From: Stereum hirsutum FP-91666 SS1
Lineage: Eukaryota > Basidiomycota > Agaricomycetes > Russulales > Stereaceae
Direction: 5' to 3'
Length of the DNA stretch: 64,000 nt
NCBI RefSeq assembly: GCF_000264905.1
Contig: NW_006763131.1
Coordinates: 3,366,708 to 3,430,707 of the forward strand
A model generated the notes under the pieces. It saw nothing but the letters and a program-made list of their open reading frames with translations, was not told the DNA's origin and ran no database searches. Of the stretch, positions 20,876 to 32,574 are shown piece by piece (the first letter of the stretch is position 1; every line of letters starts with the position of its first letter). The position numbers and the translations under genes are program-made.

Positions 20876-21833
20876 ATGTCTGACCAGTTGGTTCGTCGAG
20901 CTCTTTTCTTCATCCCTTCACTCCGTCCGTGTTCGTCCCCAGCTCACATTATCTCCCTTTTCTCGACGGCCTGTTCTATCAATAGACTCAAGGTGTGTTA
21001 CACCCTCTAGCGCTTCGTCTTACTAGTATCCTAATAATAGCAAACCCTGCACAGTGCAAATCGATGGTATACCTATTTTTACGTGACTGCAGGTCACTTT
21101 GCGTGTACACTAAACTCACCATTACCGACCACAGAGCTCAAGGAGGCCTTCTCTCTCTTTGACAAGGGTACGCACTTCCTCCTCTATCATTCTTCCGGAA
21201 ACGCGTTCTCTTTCCTGTTATCAGTCTTCCACATCTGACACCTTCGTAGATGGCGACGGCACCATCAACTCCCATGAGCTCGGCACCGTCATGCGCTCCC
21301 TAGGCCAAAACCCAACCGATGCTGAGCTGCGAGACATGATCAGCGAAGTCGATGCCGACGGAAACGGCACCGTGGACTTCCCTGAGTTCTTGACGATGAT
21401 GGCGCGCAAGATGGGCGAGAAGGATGTCGACGAGGAGTTGAGGGCTGCGTTTGAGGTATTCGACAAGGATGGGAGTGGGACGATCAGCGCGGCTGAGTTG
21501 AAACAGGTCATGCAGAGCCTTGGTACGTTGGTTTTGGGATAGCCCGCCCGAAAGGCATTCGACGGGGTATTGTTTGCTCATTGCATGTTATATAGGCGAG
21601 AAGCTCACCGACAACGAGGTCGACGAGATGGTTCGTGAAGCTGACCAGGACGGTGATGGCACCATCAGCTTCGAAGGTTCGTACCAAAGCCTCTGTGAAC
21701 GCACTACTACTCACTTATTATCCTTCGTATTCAGAGTTCGTCAAGGTTCGTTCTTCCTACTCGTCCTCCGCCATGAATTTCTCTGTCTGACTGACTTCCA
21801 TTCGGATTTCTCTAGATGATGACCGCACACTAA
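20876..21833 (+). CDS. calmodulin, divergent
   Basis: Four-EF-hand calcium sensor, 149 aa, the normal calmodulin length. Eight exons: 20876..20890, 20986..20992, 21055..21066, 21135..21167, 21250..21522, 21596..21676, 21735..21745, 21816..21833. Loops [36 protein letters not shown] and [12 protein letters not shown] all keep the calcium-ligand positions and the final Glu. The core [13 protein letters not shown] and [10 protein letters not shown] is standard. Elsewhere it differs from the near-invariant eukaryotic sequence: N-terminus TQVQIDELKEAF in place of EEQI-EFKEAF, central linker [17 protein letters not shown], ending MMTAH. Exons 2, 3 and 7 are only 7, 12 and 11 nt. It could be a second calmodulin paralog rather than the essential one. 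Confidence 0.95.
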
Positions 21834-22149
21834 ATATTATATACCCTGCCTGGCTGAAGAGTCTACAATCGTCGGAAATCCATGTCTATCTCAATGTACA
21901 GTATACCTTCTGAATTGCCGTGCAATCATCTTGAATGGTGCAAAAAAAGCGAAGAGATTTCCAGTATGCGGCCGACTAGTTGTGAAAAGGTCTTCCCCCT
22001 TCGCCGTCGATGGTCTCGCTGACAGTTGTCGTGGTCCAAATGAGGTAACAGTCTGCCGAACAAGCAATTATCTGACAATAGAGATGATCATAAGGAAATA
22101 CAAGCGGATAGCAACCCAGAAAAGACAACAAAGAATACGACGCTAGCGA
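21834..22149. other. convergent 3' spacer
   Basis: 316 bp between the 3' ends of calmodulin (+) and Has1 (-). No coding signal. Confidence 0.5.
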
Positions 22150-24125
22150 TCATCTACTCCACTGTCCCTGCGGTCCACTCCTACTGATAGTTTTCTTATA
22201 AACCTCCTTGTCCACCTTCTTCTTCCCCAATGTCTCGATCCTCCTATCCTTGCCCTTCCGCCTCGACCTGTTCTGTGCTCCCTCGTCCTCACCTTCACCT
22301 TCCCCAGCATCACCACCATCGTCGGAGCCATTCTCACCATCCACCTCCCCATCGTCCTCTCTTCTCCGCTTCACGCCACTCCGTCCTGTGCCACCTTTGC
22401 CACCACCGATGTTCACGTTCACGCGTGGTGGAACGGAGAAACCGAATGCCTTGCCAACTTTTGTAAGGTCGAGCGAGTTGACATCGAAGATCTTCTTCAA
22501 GGAGTAGGACGCATATGACTGGAGGTATGACCGGTATCCATCCTTGGCCGACTGATGAAGGAAGTAATTTTTCTGGAGCAGCTTTTCAAGCTAGAGACGG
22601 ACCACGGAAGTTAGGTGACCGTTACGAGGGCGGACATGAGATGACGTTGAACGTACCTGCGACTGAACATTCGCGATCTTATTCTGCGGGAATGTAAACT
22701 CGTTCAAAGGCACCTTCGCCTCCTTCAAGAACCTCAAGAACCCAAGCTCGCTCTCCAGCAGGAACAACAGACTCTTCCCGACCTTCCCGGCCCTAGCCGT
22801 CCGTCCGACCCGATGGATGTAATCTCTCGGGTCATCTGGAGGGTCGAATTGGACGATCCAGTCTACGCGGGGAATATCGAGACCACGCGCAGCGACGTCT
22901 GTACAGAGGAGGATGCCAGTCTCTGCGTTACAGAACTCGAAGAAGGTGTTTGTGCGTTTCTGTTGTTTTTGTTTGCCCTATAACGCAAGTATCAGTTACC
23001 GAGTTCGACCCTTGGAAGAAGAGCTAGAGAAAGTACGAACGTGGAGATCCAAGACGGGTACGTCGATGTAGTTCAGGAGCTCGGCGTGATATTTTACAGA
23101 ATTACAACTCGAGAAGAAGACGACGATCTTCTTTTTGAGGTTTTTCTTGAGGAAGGTGAACAGGAGGAGGAAGCGACGATCGGAGGGGCAGACGACATAT
23201 CCTTGTGAAAGTGTTGCGACGGTGCTCGTCTCTTCGGATCCGTGGACGTCGATGTAGAGGGGACCGGGGCGCAGTGATATACGTGCGAGGTCTTGAACTT
23301 TTGTTGTCTGGGTGGCAGAGAAGAGCATGGATTGTCGGTTCTCTGTAAAGCACGAATAAGCCATCCAGTGAAGAGCTCAAACAATATCTGAGCGCCTACC
23401 ATTTGGAAGAATAGAGATGATCCTTTTCATTTCTTCCTCGAAACCAACCTCCAATATCCGGTCCGCCTCATCGATGACCAGCGCTTTAAGATTCCGGAAC
23501 ACGAAGCCTTTCGTATCCTGGTCATTTCACAAATGTCAAAAACATAAGACAAACATATCTGAAGATGATTCAAACGCACCTGAAGATGATCCAACAACCG
23601 ACCGGGTGTGGCGACAATCAGATTCACACCCTTTACCAGCTTATCCGCCTCAGCTCTCCTATTCGCACCTCCAATAACAATACCGAACGTTTGGGAATGG
23701 TGGGCCATAAGTTCCTTCGCCACACCGAAGATCTGTAGCGCCAACTCTCGTGTAGGAGAAACAATGATAATACCCGTTCCTACATGCGATAAATATCGTT
23801 GTCCAGATAAGCCGTAGTCTTATGCAATACATGTGAAGAAAGACGCACCATTTCTTGGCTTGAACTTTAGTCGGTGCAAAAGCTCAACCGCAGGGATCAA
23901 AAATGCCAAAGTTTTGCCGGAGCCCGTCCGTGCCGCACCAAGTACATCCTTTCCAGCGAGTAATGGAGGTATTGACTTGGCCTGAACCGGAGTCATAGTT
24001 GTGAATCCCATCTCAGCGAGGGCTTTTTGAGTTGGTTCTGAGAGCTCGAGCGTAGAGAATGGTTCTCTGCCTGGTTCACTTGCTTGAGGCACTGGGGCCG
24101 GCACGATGGTCTGTTCGTCGGCCAT
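22150..24125 (-). CDS. HAS1: DEAD-box RNA helicase Has1 (DDX18)
   Basis: Nucleolar ATP-dependent RNA helicase for ribosomal subunit maturation. From ATG 24125: Q-motif region [19 protein letters not shown], motif [10 protein letters not shown], Ia [12 protein letters not shown] and [11 protein letters not shown], motif [12 protein letters not shown], motif III SATQT, then [18 protein letters not shown] and [10 protein letters not shown]. The C-terminal extension with [30 protein letters not shown] is the Has1-specific feature, followed by a basic Lys/Arg/Gly/Asp-rich tail with a likely nucleolar signal. First exon is 23849..24125; about six introns. The protein starts with a short Pro/Ala/Glu N-terminus, shorter than DDX18 of animals. 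Convergent with calmodulin. Confidence 0.95.
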
Positions 24126-24974
24126 GACGAAGGGTTGAACGAGGTGGGGGAAATAAAGTTCTTGGAAACTCGAATAACCTGTAGGAATTGATGATATGCC
24201 GGATGAAGGAAGGTAGCACAAGTGAGCGCAAGGACCAATGCAAGGCTTCGTGCATGGGGAGGAAAAGTCATTCGGCAACGACCGAGACCGCAAAACTAAT
24301 TTGAAATGGGCTCTTCAGGCAGTCGCGCCGACGCATCCCTCTCGAAGTCTCCGTCTTGCTCTACTCCATGGCGTTCAAGTTGTTGTCCTCCCGTCTTTGC
24401 CATGCTCAACTCGACGGACATTGATTGTTATCATTTTATCCTAGTCGTCGTGCATTCTGAATGCTATCTGTAATAACCAGAGGAAAGCCTGCGCGCCAAT
24501 ATCGAAATCGTATCTTTTGTTCTCCTCTACTAAGTACTCTAAAAAAGGATCGTCACAAGGTTCAAGACGCTTAGTAACCACTTCTTTTCTTGGATGCTTG
24601 ACTAGCACGACTCTACTACGTCTCCGTCTTCGGCAAACGGAGTAGTATCACTTGACGTGGAGGCTGTGATCTCCCTATTCCTCCTAGTAGCCGTGTTTGT
24701 GGAAGATGATCTGTCAGGCTTCATATCTCCATATGGGGAACAATGAAAAGAGCTCTGTACAAATATCTGCTGGCTGGTTCGGCTGAATGCAACACGCTCC
24801 ATCCGACGTTCCGGTACTCTCTCTATCGAAGCACTTGCCAGTGACCGACAGGACCGCGTTTTTGCTATTTTGATAGCTCCCAACAACTACTTTTCCGTGC
24901 GTCTCCATAATATTGATTATCAATCTTCTATTAAGCGCTGACTGCATCTCGCAACAATCTACTCTAAAGAATCT
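24126..24974. other. divergent intergenic region
   Basis: About 0.85 kb between Has1 (-) and the WD40 gene (+). Short frames on the minus strand (24602..24947) show no family. Presumed promoters of both genes. Confidence 0.4.
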
Positions 24975-27101
24975 ATGACTATATCAACCCAGTTCAGATG
25001 GCTGCCAGACGAAGAAGCCTGGCTTGAGAGCCGCATCATCGCAAATCATGGGATATCGGACACGACAGACCGCATTTGGATTCAGGGTCTCATAGAAGAT
25101 TTCAAGGCTCAGTTCCCATGTGTCCTCCGGACGCAGAAGACTGGACGGAGAGAGACGGAGAGAGAGATGATGATGAGATGGGCAGAGATTCCGAGGGTAA
25201 GGCCTCTGTACTGCCTCTTTATTTCTGGACTGAATTGTTGATTTGATGAGCCTCTTATTTAGATGGTAAAAAAGTGGATTCAGAACCACCAGCACACCAT
25301 TCTGTCTAGGCATCAGCGGAAACAACCTCAGGCTTCGACCATTCGCAGCCTCAAGCACGTAAAACGCTCTCGTAAGAAGAGCGCGCGGGACTTAGCTAAG
25401 GCCAATGATCCGGAGCTCAAATCAAGACGAGCAGAGTTGCAAGCGCAACTGAACGCGGGCAATATTACACGATCTGAGATGGCCACAGAGATCAACCGTA
25501 TGGCCACACAGCTGCTCCAGGACGTTGAGAAGAGGGAGTTTTATGCCGAGCAGGCCAGTCGTCAGGCAGATGCTGGGTCACCCCGATTCTCGTGCGAGAC
25601 AATGCCTATCGGCCCAGACCCGCTTCATGGAGAACTACCTGTGTTCGCTTTGGATGAGATCATATTCTATCGGTATGTTAGAAGTGTCTTGCAGGCTCAC
25701 AAAATTCTGAAGCCTCCGTCCAGGCCTCCATCTTCCAGCGAAGCAGACCACACATCTATCCACGAGGACGACACAACGATGCAGTTCGTCGAAGAGCCTG
25801 CCTTCCATAATGCTCGCGACACAACAGATGTCCCAAGTCATGTAATAGACCCTCTGCCACCGGACCCACAGCCCTCTCGGGTGTTGCAGGCGGCGCTCAT
25901 TCCTTCTCGCCCTCCTACGGCATCCGAGGATGTCCCAACTTGCCTCGACCAGATAGTATCGACATCATCTTCCGTGCTCGCCCATGTAAACGCCTTCTCC
26001 ACGAATGACTCACAATGGACGCCACCGCTTTCTGACGACCTCCAACGTTCACCATGTAACCAATCCGAGAAGGCATATCGCACGTATCCCGCGATGGAGC
26101 CACCATTACATCTACCACCATCTACTGAGGCCTGTTCGCACTCTCCTTGTGTCCCCACCGACTCCTTTACTGGATCGTGGTCATTGCGACAAACGCTCAT
26201 TCTACTCGTACTCGGGTATAGGCCAAACAGAGATGTCAGATCGGTCGCGCTTAGCTGCCACGGTGACTTCGTTGTTTGTGGCTTCCGGAACGGCATGCTC
26301 CAAACGTTTGACACTCGAACAAAGTCATGCATTTCCGAGATGTCTCCCGGGCATTCAGACTGTGTTTCTTCCATCGCAGTGTCTTCGGACCACAAGAATA
26401 TCGCCTCCGGGTCGTATGATGGCACAATGCGCATATGGGATACAGTGTCCGGAGCATTGTTATTCGTGCCATCCGAAAGCCATATTGACGCGGTTAACAT
26501 TGTCGCGTTCTCGCCATGTGGGCACAAAGTCGTTTCGTGCTCTTCGACAAGCATGACCGGCCCGAAGATATGGGACCTTTCATCCGGAGCACTATTGGCG
26601 ACTATCGACTTTCTCGAGCTGCTGACTTCCTATCGTCTGGAGCATGTCGCATTCACTCTTGACGGGGGATACCTCATCGGCATCACTTCCAATGCGGATG
26701 TCCTTCACTGGGAAGCGGAAACCGGCATACTACAGATGGGCGAGTCTGGAGAATGTAGTACCGTCTGGACCGTGAACTCTGGCAGCAGGCATACGATCAG
26801 TAGTTGCGAGAATGGGTCCATCCTCGGTTGGAATATACCCGACTTCGCATCCCGCAGCCCATCACCCCTCTTGGCCATTTCGCAAGGTCGAAAGCATGTA
26901 GCGGAGTGGAGCCTGTGCGATGACATTATTCGCGTATACGAACGGGATTCAATCGTTGAAGAAGATCACGAAGTTCTTGAGAGCAGAAGTATTGTGAGTC
27001 TCATTTACGATTAGATTCAAGTACTGCGACATTGACCTCGACTTTCCCTATAGGACGATCACTCAGTCTTGAGAATGCGGCGGTTGATCCCAAGGCGCTG
27101 A
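24975..27101 (+). CDS. WD40-repeat protein with unrecognised N-terminal domain
   Basis: Exons 24975..25197, 25263..26993 and probably 27054..27101. Junction 1 reads EIPR|MVKKWIQNH, and a 60-nt intron with GTGAGT near the end adds DDHSVLRMRRLIPRR; without it the stop is at 27014. The N-terminus (FRWLPDEEAWLESRI, FKAQFP, then KKWIQNH) has the rhythm of a Trp-anchored helical domain that I associate with Agaricomycete hypothetical proteins, perhaps DNA-binding; function unknown. A basic region, a coiled-coil-like Glu/Lys stretch and about 150 disordered residues follow. WD40 units: GMLQTFDTRTKSC, NIASGSYDGTMRIWDTVSG, KIWDLSSGALL, SILGWNI. Only five or six degenerate blades are visible, so the propeller may be incomplete. 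Confidence 0.65.
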
Positions 27102-30100
27102 CTCCAGGCAAGGTGATTCTGGGGCTAGCTATTGCTTGTGAGAACTCAGCTTCCTGCCAAAACGTGGATTCGTTCATGTACTTAACTTTATCTAGGTCAT
27201 GCACCCCCCGCAAGCATCTTCCCTGTGATTCCCTTCTCTTCCCCACTCACCCTCTTTGTATCCTAAGACCATGTCCTGCCTAAGCCAGTCACTGGCCGCA
27301 ATCATATATAATGCATGTGCATCATAGTCATATATGATGATTGGGTTTGTATGGTTTTGTCGATGAGTCACGCATTCATGTCTGCCCGTGAAAAAACAAA
27401 CAAAGTACACAAGGTCTAGGATATCCGAACAAAAGATCGCGAGTTGCAGCCCGTGGGGGCAGCAAGGGGTTGATGATCCTCGCTTCCCAGTCGAGACTTA
27501 GTCCACTCTGCTTCTAAGAGAGTGAAAGCGACCTAATTTTTCGTTCGACTCGGCAAACTAAGCATAGGTTGTAGTGCCACGACCCCTCTTCTGATTTGTT
27601 GTGGGGCTACCTTGTATTAATCGCGTCTGCCCGTCGTAGGTGGGTCGCGTTAGCCCTAATGAAGACAAACAAAGACGCGCTTAACATTTATAGTAACTAG
27701 GAGAAATGTTCGTACGGGCGCGCGCTAGAGATGCGTGCACGGGCATCCGACGGGAGCTCAAAGGAGATGAAGAGGCTACGGAAATGTAGTCCGAATACCT
27801 GAAGGATCTAAAACGTGTCGGCACCCCTGGAGAGCGAGCGAGCGATTCAGAGTAACGCCGAAAGTGCTAGACATGTCGTCGTGTGCGGACCAGACGATGA
27901 ACAGCAGGATGTCAGGCCCCCGATACAGTAGTGATAGCCGCCGCCAGATACGGCGCCACGAAGCTTTTACGCCATCATACCGGGAATGTCGGGAGAACTC
28001 GGACAATGTGTTTCTTACTACTACTTACCACCACGGCTTTGTCGAACACCACTACTTACCCTTACTTACCCTTAGGGATGTTCGACGCTGACATACTTGT
28101 CATGTTCGATTTAGCGTAAGTATGCTCAACTAGAACGTTAATCTGGCAATATGAGATTTGAGAACTCGCTCGGAATGCCCCTCGCGGACTAATTTGTTTT
28201 ATGCCTGACCTTCCTGGCTTGGACGGTCTTCGGGGTCCAGGACGATCGCCGCTCTATATCATTATAATCGCACCTCAAATTGGATCAAGTTCCTCACTCA
28301 TCAGGTCTATGAACTCACAGGGAGTAATATCATGATTCATCGATCGAGAGCACTGGCAGAACGGGATGCTTGTAGAGTACGTAGGACGAACCTATCACCG
28401 TGACGTAGGTACGGACACGCTCGGAGCCCGTTCACTCCCTTATGTATCTCTGCCCTTGAACTGATCAGTCTACTTTACCTCTCGTATTACGTACCACAGC
28501 CATTGTAGAGCTTCATTTTGTATGTCAACGAAGTCGAGAAGCGCTAACTGTGAGGTTACAGGCCATGCGGCTGTATTTGTGGGCGTCCAGGATACTATTC
28601 CTGATCCCTGGATCAGATCATCATTCTGGTACGGCCAGTAATGAAGGTCAAGTCGTACTTAAAGTTACAGACTGTTGTGTCCCGAGAGCTAATACTTTCT
28701 ACTTTACTTGAAAAGCAGTGATGCTGACTCGATTTCTTGTCCGTAGGAGAGTTGACATCGACCGGAAGCCGCTACGGACCTCCAAGGAACCTGTCAATTC
28801 TCTTCACTGCAACTTGAAAGGCAGATAGAAGTTCGTATGGTTTTTATTTGCACTGCATACTGATTCATGTTCGGGAACCACGGTCGGGCAATACGAGACT
28901 CGCACAATCAGATGGGCTGGTGAGTAACCTTACGTCTCTGTTTATGACCATATGGAAAATATGCGTGGATAGATTGGCATATCCTCAAGAAACATAGTTC
29001 TCGCTGCTGTCAACATGAGACAGTATCTGGAGAAGCAACCCTCAGTAGAACGCCACACGGTGATGTAACGACTCCGTGCGCAAAAAAAAACATTGTCCTT
29101 GTAGCGCTTATGGCTTCACCAACCTAATTATGACCCGAGTAACACTTCACGATTAGAACTCCGATCCACGCCCATGGGACGAAAGACATGCCCGGCCGCA
29201 GATCGTGGAATGACCTTGAAAATCGCCCTGCATGGACTTGCTGTCCGCACCTAAACACCTAAATGCTATGGTGCTGGATAACCTGTCATCTGCTGGCCCG
29301 GTGGTGTATGCCTCGGGACCGGTGGACATTAAAGAACCATGAACAGGATTGGCACGGTCAGCGCGCCAACGAGTAGAAGAGCTATCGGCGACGCCAGTGA
29401 GTTCCATAGCATGGCCAATGTAAGTACTTAACGTGTCTCGAATAAAGAAGTGAAGGAGATGCCGATAGGCGTCCATACTGACTCTGGCAGGAGTGCCGCA
29501 CAGAGTCGAGAAATATAATCACAGCAGTCGGAATCTAGAAAATAGAGCCAAGTACGCGCGATAAAAACTGGCGCCACGTTACTGGTACAGAGTAAGCAAG
29601 CACTGAGCCTTTGCGTCGGAAATCCAGCTCCGGACAACTTTCCGGGGTATTATTGGTAATTGCCGTCTTCTCTCGTCACCACATCGGCCTCTTCACTTCA
29701 GCGGCCCTCTTGGACCTGGGGACGCTTGTTCATCTCCCTTTACCTGGCCAGAAACTCTCCGCCGATGTACTTCCCATGTCGTACGCGAGACTCCCGCGGC
29801 GATAATGGAAGTTCACCATCAAAGAATTCCCACTTCCTGTCTTCTTGTGGGGTCGCGGTCCCACACCAGCAACTTGAAAGTCCACTTGGCCGTTCTATCC
29901 AGGATTATCCTAGGAGCGTTACAATGCCGTTGCCTTTTCCTCTACTCGTTTTATCGCCTTTTGTTTTTCATGCTGCTGATACGGCCTGCTGGCACATTCG
30001 CCGGGTCTCTCTAGCTGGGCATCGCTTATCTCAGGTCGGTCTTTATGGCCAAACAAATCTGTACAATATGACGATGGCATGGTCACGAAGGTTGAGCGCA

Positions 30101-32574
30101 CTATCAAAGCTCTCACGCTATATGGAGCAGGGCATGTTGCATGTTCGTGTATAGAACCTGGGGATAAATATGCAACCCGAATTTCCTCGGAGTGTGTAGT
30201 CCGCGACTGCGGTCTTTAGATCCATGGTGCCAAATATAACAAGCTCAGGACCGTCGACAAGCGCTCCAGAGGCTCAGCTGTCCGTGCTCGTGAGTAGATG
30301 TAGGGCGTCGGAGCAGCTGCCAGTGCTGGAAAATCTGGCGTATGTCCGGTGATTTGGGGATGCAGGCGCTGACTTGAGTGGGACGCTGTAGGGCCAAGAA
30401 TGAAACGGGAAGACTCTCGGGATCACGGCGAACACATACACAGGCGCAATCTGTCTCAGACCTTTGACTGTCGCCACGCCACAGAATCCAAGATCTCTTG
30501 ATGTCTTTGTCTGACGAACTGCGGGGATCTCGCTATAGTATGCAAACTGAAAATCTGACAGGAAAATAATCCACATAATACATCTATTCCATTCAAGTCT
30601 CTCTTTCTCCGCAAAAAGTGCCTCCCCACGTCGTTTCCACATACGCATTTGACGCGGGATCATGAACTAGGAACGTAGATTCTCCGCCGCAGTCGTAAAG
30701 GCTGGAGAGAAGGCACTAATCTGAAACAACGGGGTATACGTATGTGTACGTTCTGCTTGCAATATGCACATACCACTCGTTGATATAACTCTACTATTCA
30801 TAATGCCCTCCCTGTCTGATGCTGTTCTGCAGAAGCCAGTGCATGGATGTCACCGCGGGTTGAGATCCTGCTTCACCATACCATTGAACAATGTGCTCAT
30901 ATATCATCAATGGTGTTCTATCTGCATCCCATGACTCCAGCAGGTAACACGAGTGCTAGTTCGAAGTTATCGAACCATCAGAAGCATGCCTGTGACTACC
31001 ATGATCTGATTGGGACTCGGCTTGCTGACATGCTTCCTGTAGGTGTAGATCTCCACAAGGAAAATACTCTTGCAGAACCGTTCAAGAAGGTTGGGATCGT
31101 CTTGCGTCGGAGATAACCATCCCCGAACTTGTGAGATTGGGATATTTTTTGACTGGCGCTTACAGGTACCAGAAGGTCGCGGCGGCGCGAAAAGGCAGGT
31201 CAGTGGAGCCAGATCGGGACCTCCAAGCGTCTTCGGGCATTTTGCCAAATATTCCTATCAGCGCCTTCACCACAATGAAGTTGCAACGATACCGATTGCC
31301 TCCATTTGACTCAGAGGCACTTTGGGGGAAACCTGTTAAACACTTCCTTTTTTCCGAGAGCGTTATCTTTTTCGGACCGCCACTGCGCTTCTGCATGACG
31401 ACTATCCGCAGACGTATGCTGACAATGGTGTTCTTCGTTCTGAGGTCGCTCTGTTGGGTGGTACAAGTTACCGAGGGAAGCAGCCCAGCGCTCGGTGCGC
31501 ATTTACAAACTGTGTAGATTCAAATTTTTTCACGGCTTGTCTGCAACCCGATATGCGAAGCATTCATGCCCATCAGGTCGGCGCACTTTAGAAGGATCGT
31601 CATAAGTGTGTATTGTTCGTTCGCGGAGTCTGTAATCTGCTTGCCATGTTGCTTGGACCAAACTCTACCATGCGTGTCCAGTGGGCACTCTGTGTCATCC
31701 GCATTCTTGTCATCCCGGCCGGTTAAGGCCACATAGTTCAAAGCCAGTGAACCACCAGGACTCACCTCACCCTCTATCACCGTGTGAAGTTGTCAGCTAA
31801 TCGCGGTGGAGCTTTCACCGCGAGAATTTCCCTGAACTAGGTAGGATTGTGAAGATGTACAGTGTTGCGAGAGCTATCTCCCCTCGCTTCCTAAGTGCAA
31901 TTCCAGCGTATAAACAGCGAGACGCTTGTAGCGCAGGTGTTGATCCCGTTTCGATGTTATGCCAGCAGTCCCATGACCTTATCACTTGGATGGACAGGGT
32001 ACGCATCATTCCACGCCTTTTGCAGAGTATGTACACTCATGCGGGAACCTCAAGCAGATTGCAGCCAAAGGTGTACCTGGTCTATTTTTTCACAACCCAT
32101 ATTGGACTTCGCAGGAGAAAGGACGCTGTGATCTAGCATACGGCTTCAAAATCTGGTGGTACATTCACCTCCCCTGTCCGAGGAGAACAGCCGGCCGTCT
32201 TCGGATTCCATTCCTATTATACGCAAACCTCAAGGCTATGATCACGCGCTGCATCCGTCGGAACCGTGCCTACGTGTTAAAAGCTACTGACTTCTATCCA
32301 TCTTATGTAGGTCGTCCTTTGTTCCCTCTAAGTCTGACGGCTGCATTGCCATGTTTACCGGGTCGAAAATCATGATAGTAGAATGTGATTATTGCCGCCC
32401 CTGAATGGTACTTTTTGTCCGGCAGCCAACTGCCTGTTTCTTTTATACTTGACTCGCTTCACTTTACTATTGCGTCGCAGCTTAAAGGGCGTGTACGAGG
32501 ACTAGTAACGTTGCAAGTGGTACTCGCAGATATCTCTCCTACACGCCCCAGGAAATCTTGAGTGCATTCACTCG
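27102..32574. other. gene-poor island
   Basis: 5.5 kb with no supported gene. Open frames are short, scattered over both strands and unrelated to families I know. The longest coherent ones are 29660..30154 (+), 31131..31517 (+) and 31986..32375 (+); their compositions do not distinguish coding from chance. No terminal repeats, target-site duplications, reverse transcriptase or transposase motifs were seen, so I cannot call it a transposon, although a decayed insertion would look like this. Confidence 0.4.
29339..29637 (-). other. possible membrane-protein relic
   Basis: In one frame the minus strand reads RTWLYFLDSD, CAALLPESVW, then after one in-frame stop (29428..29430) AMLWNSLASPIALLLVGALT. 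The hydrophobic rhythm and the RTW..WNSL pattern recall basidiomycete multi-span membrane proteins. A GTTAAGT...GATAG intron could also remove the stop. Weak: no start, no full set of helices. Confidence 0.2.

Noticed and set aside
25838..26554. 238-codon minus-strand frame
   Set aside because: Antisense to the WD40 gene, which carries recognisable blades; no motif on the minus frame.
28040..28076. TACTTACCC repeats resembling a telomere-type or satellite array
   Set aside because: Only three imperfect copies and not TTAGGG in order; too short to call.
31986..32375. 129-codon plus frame in the gene-poor island
   Set aside because: Coherent-looking but without a family or convincing splice partners; kept only as a note in the island entry.
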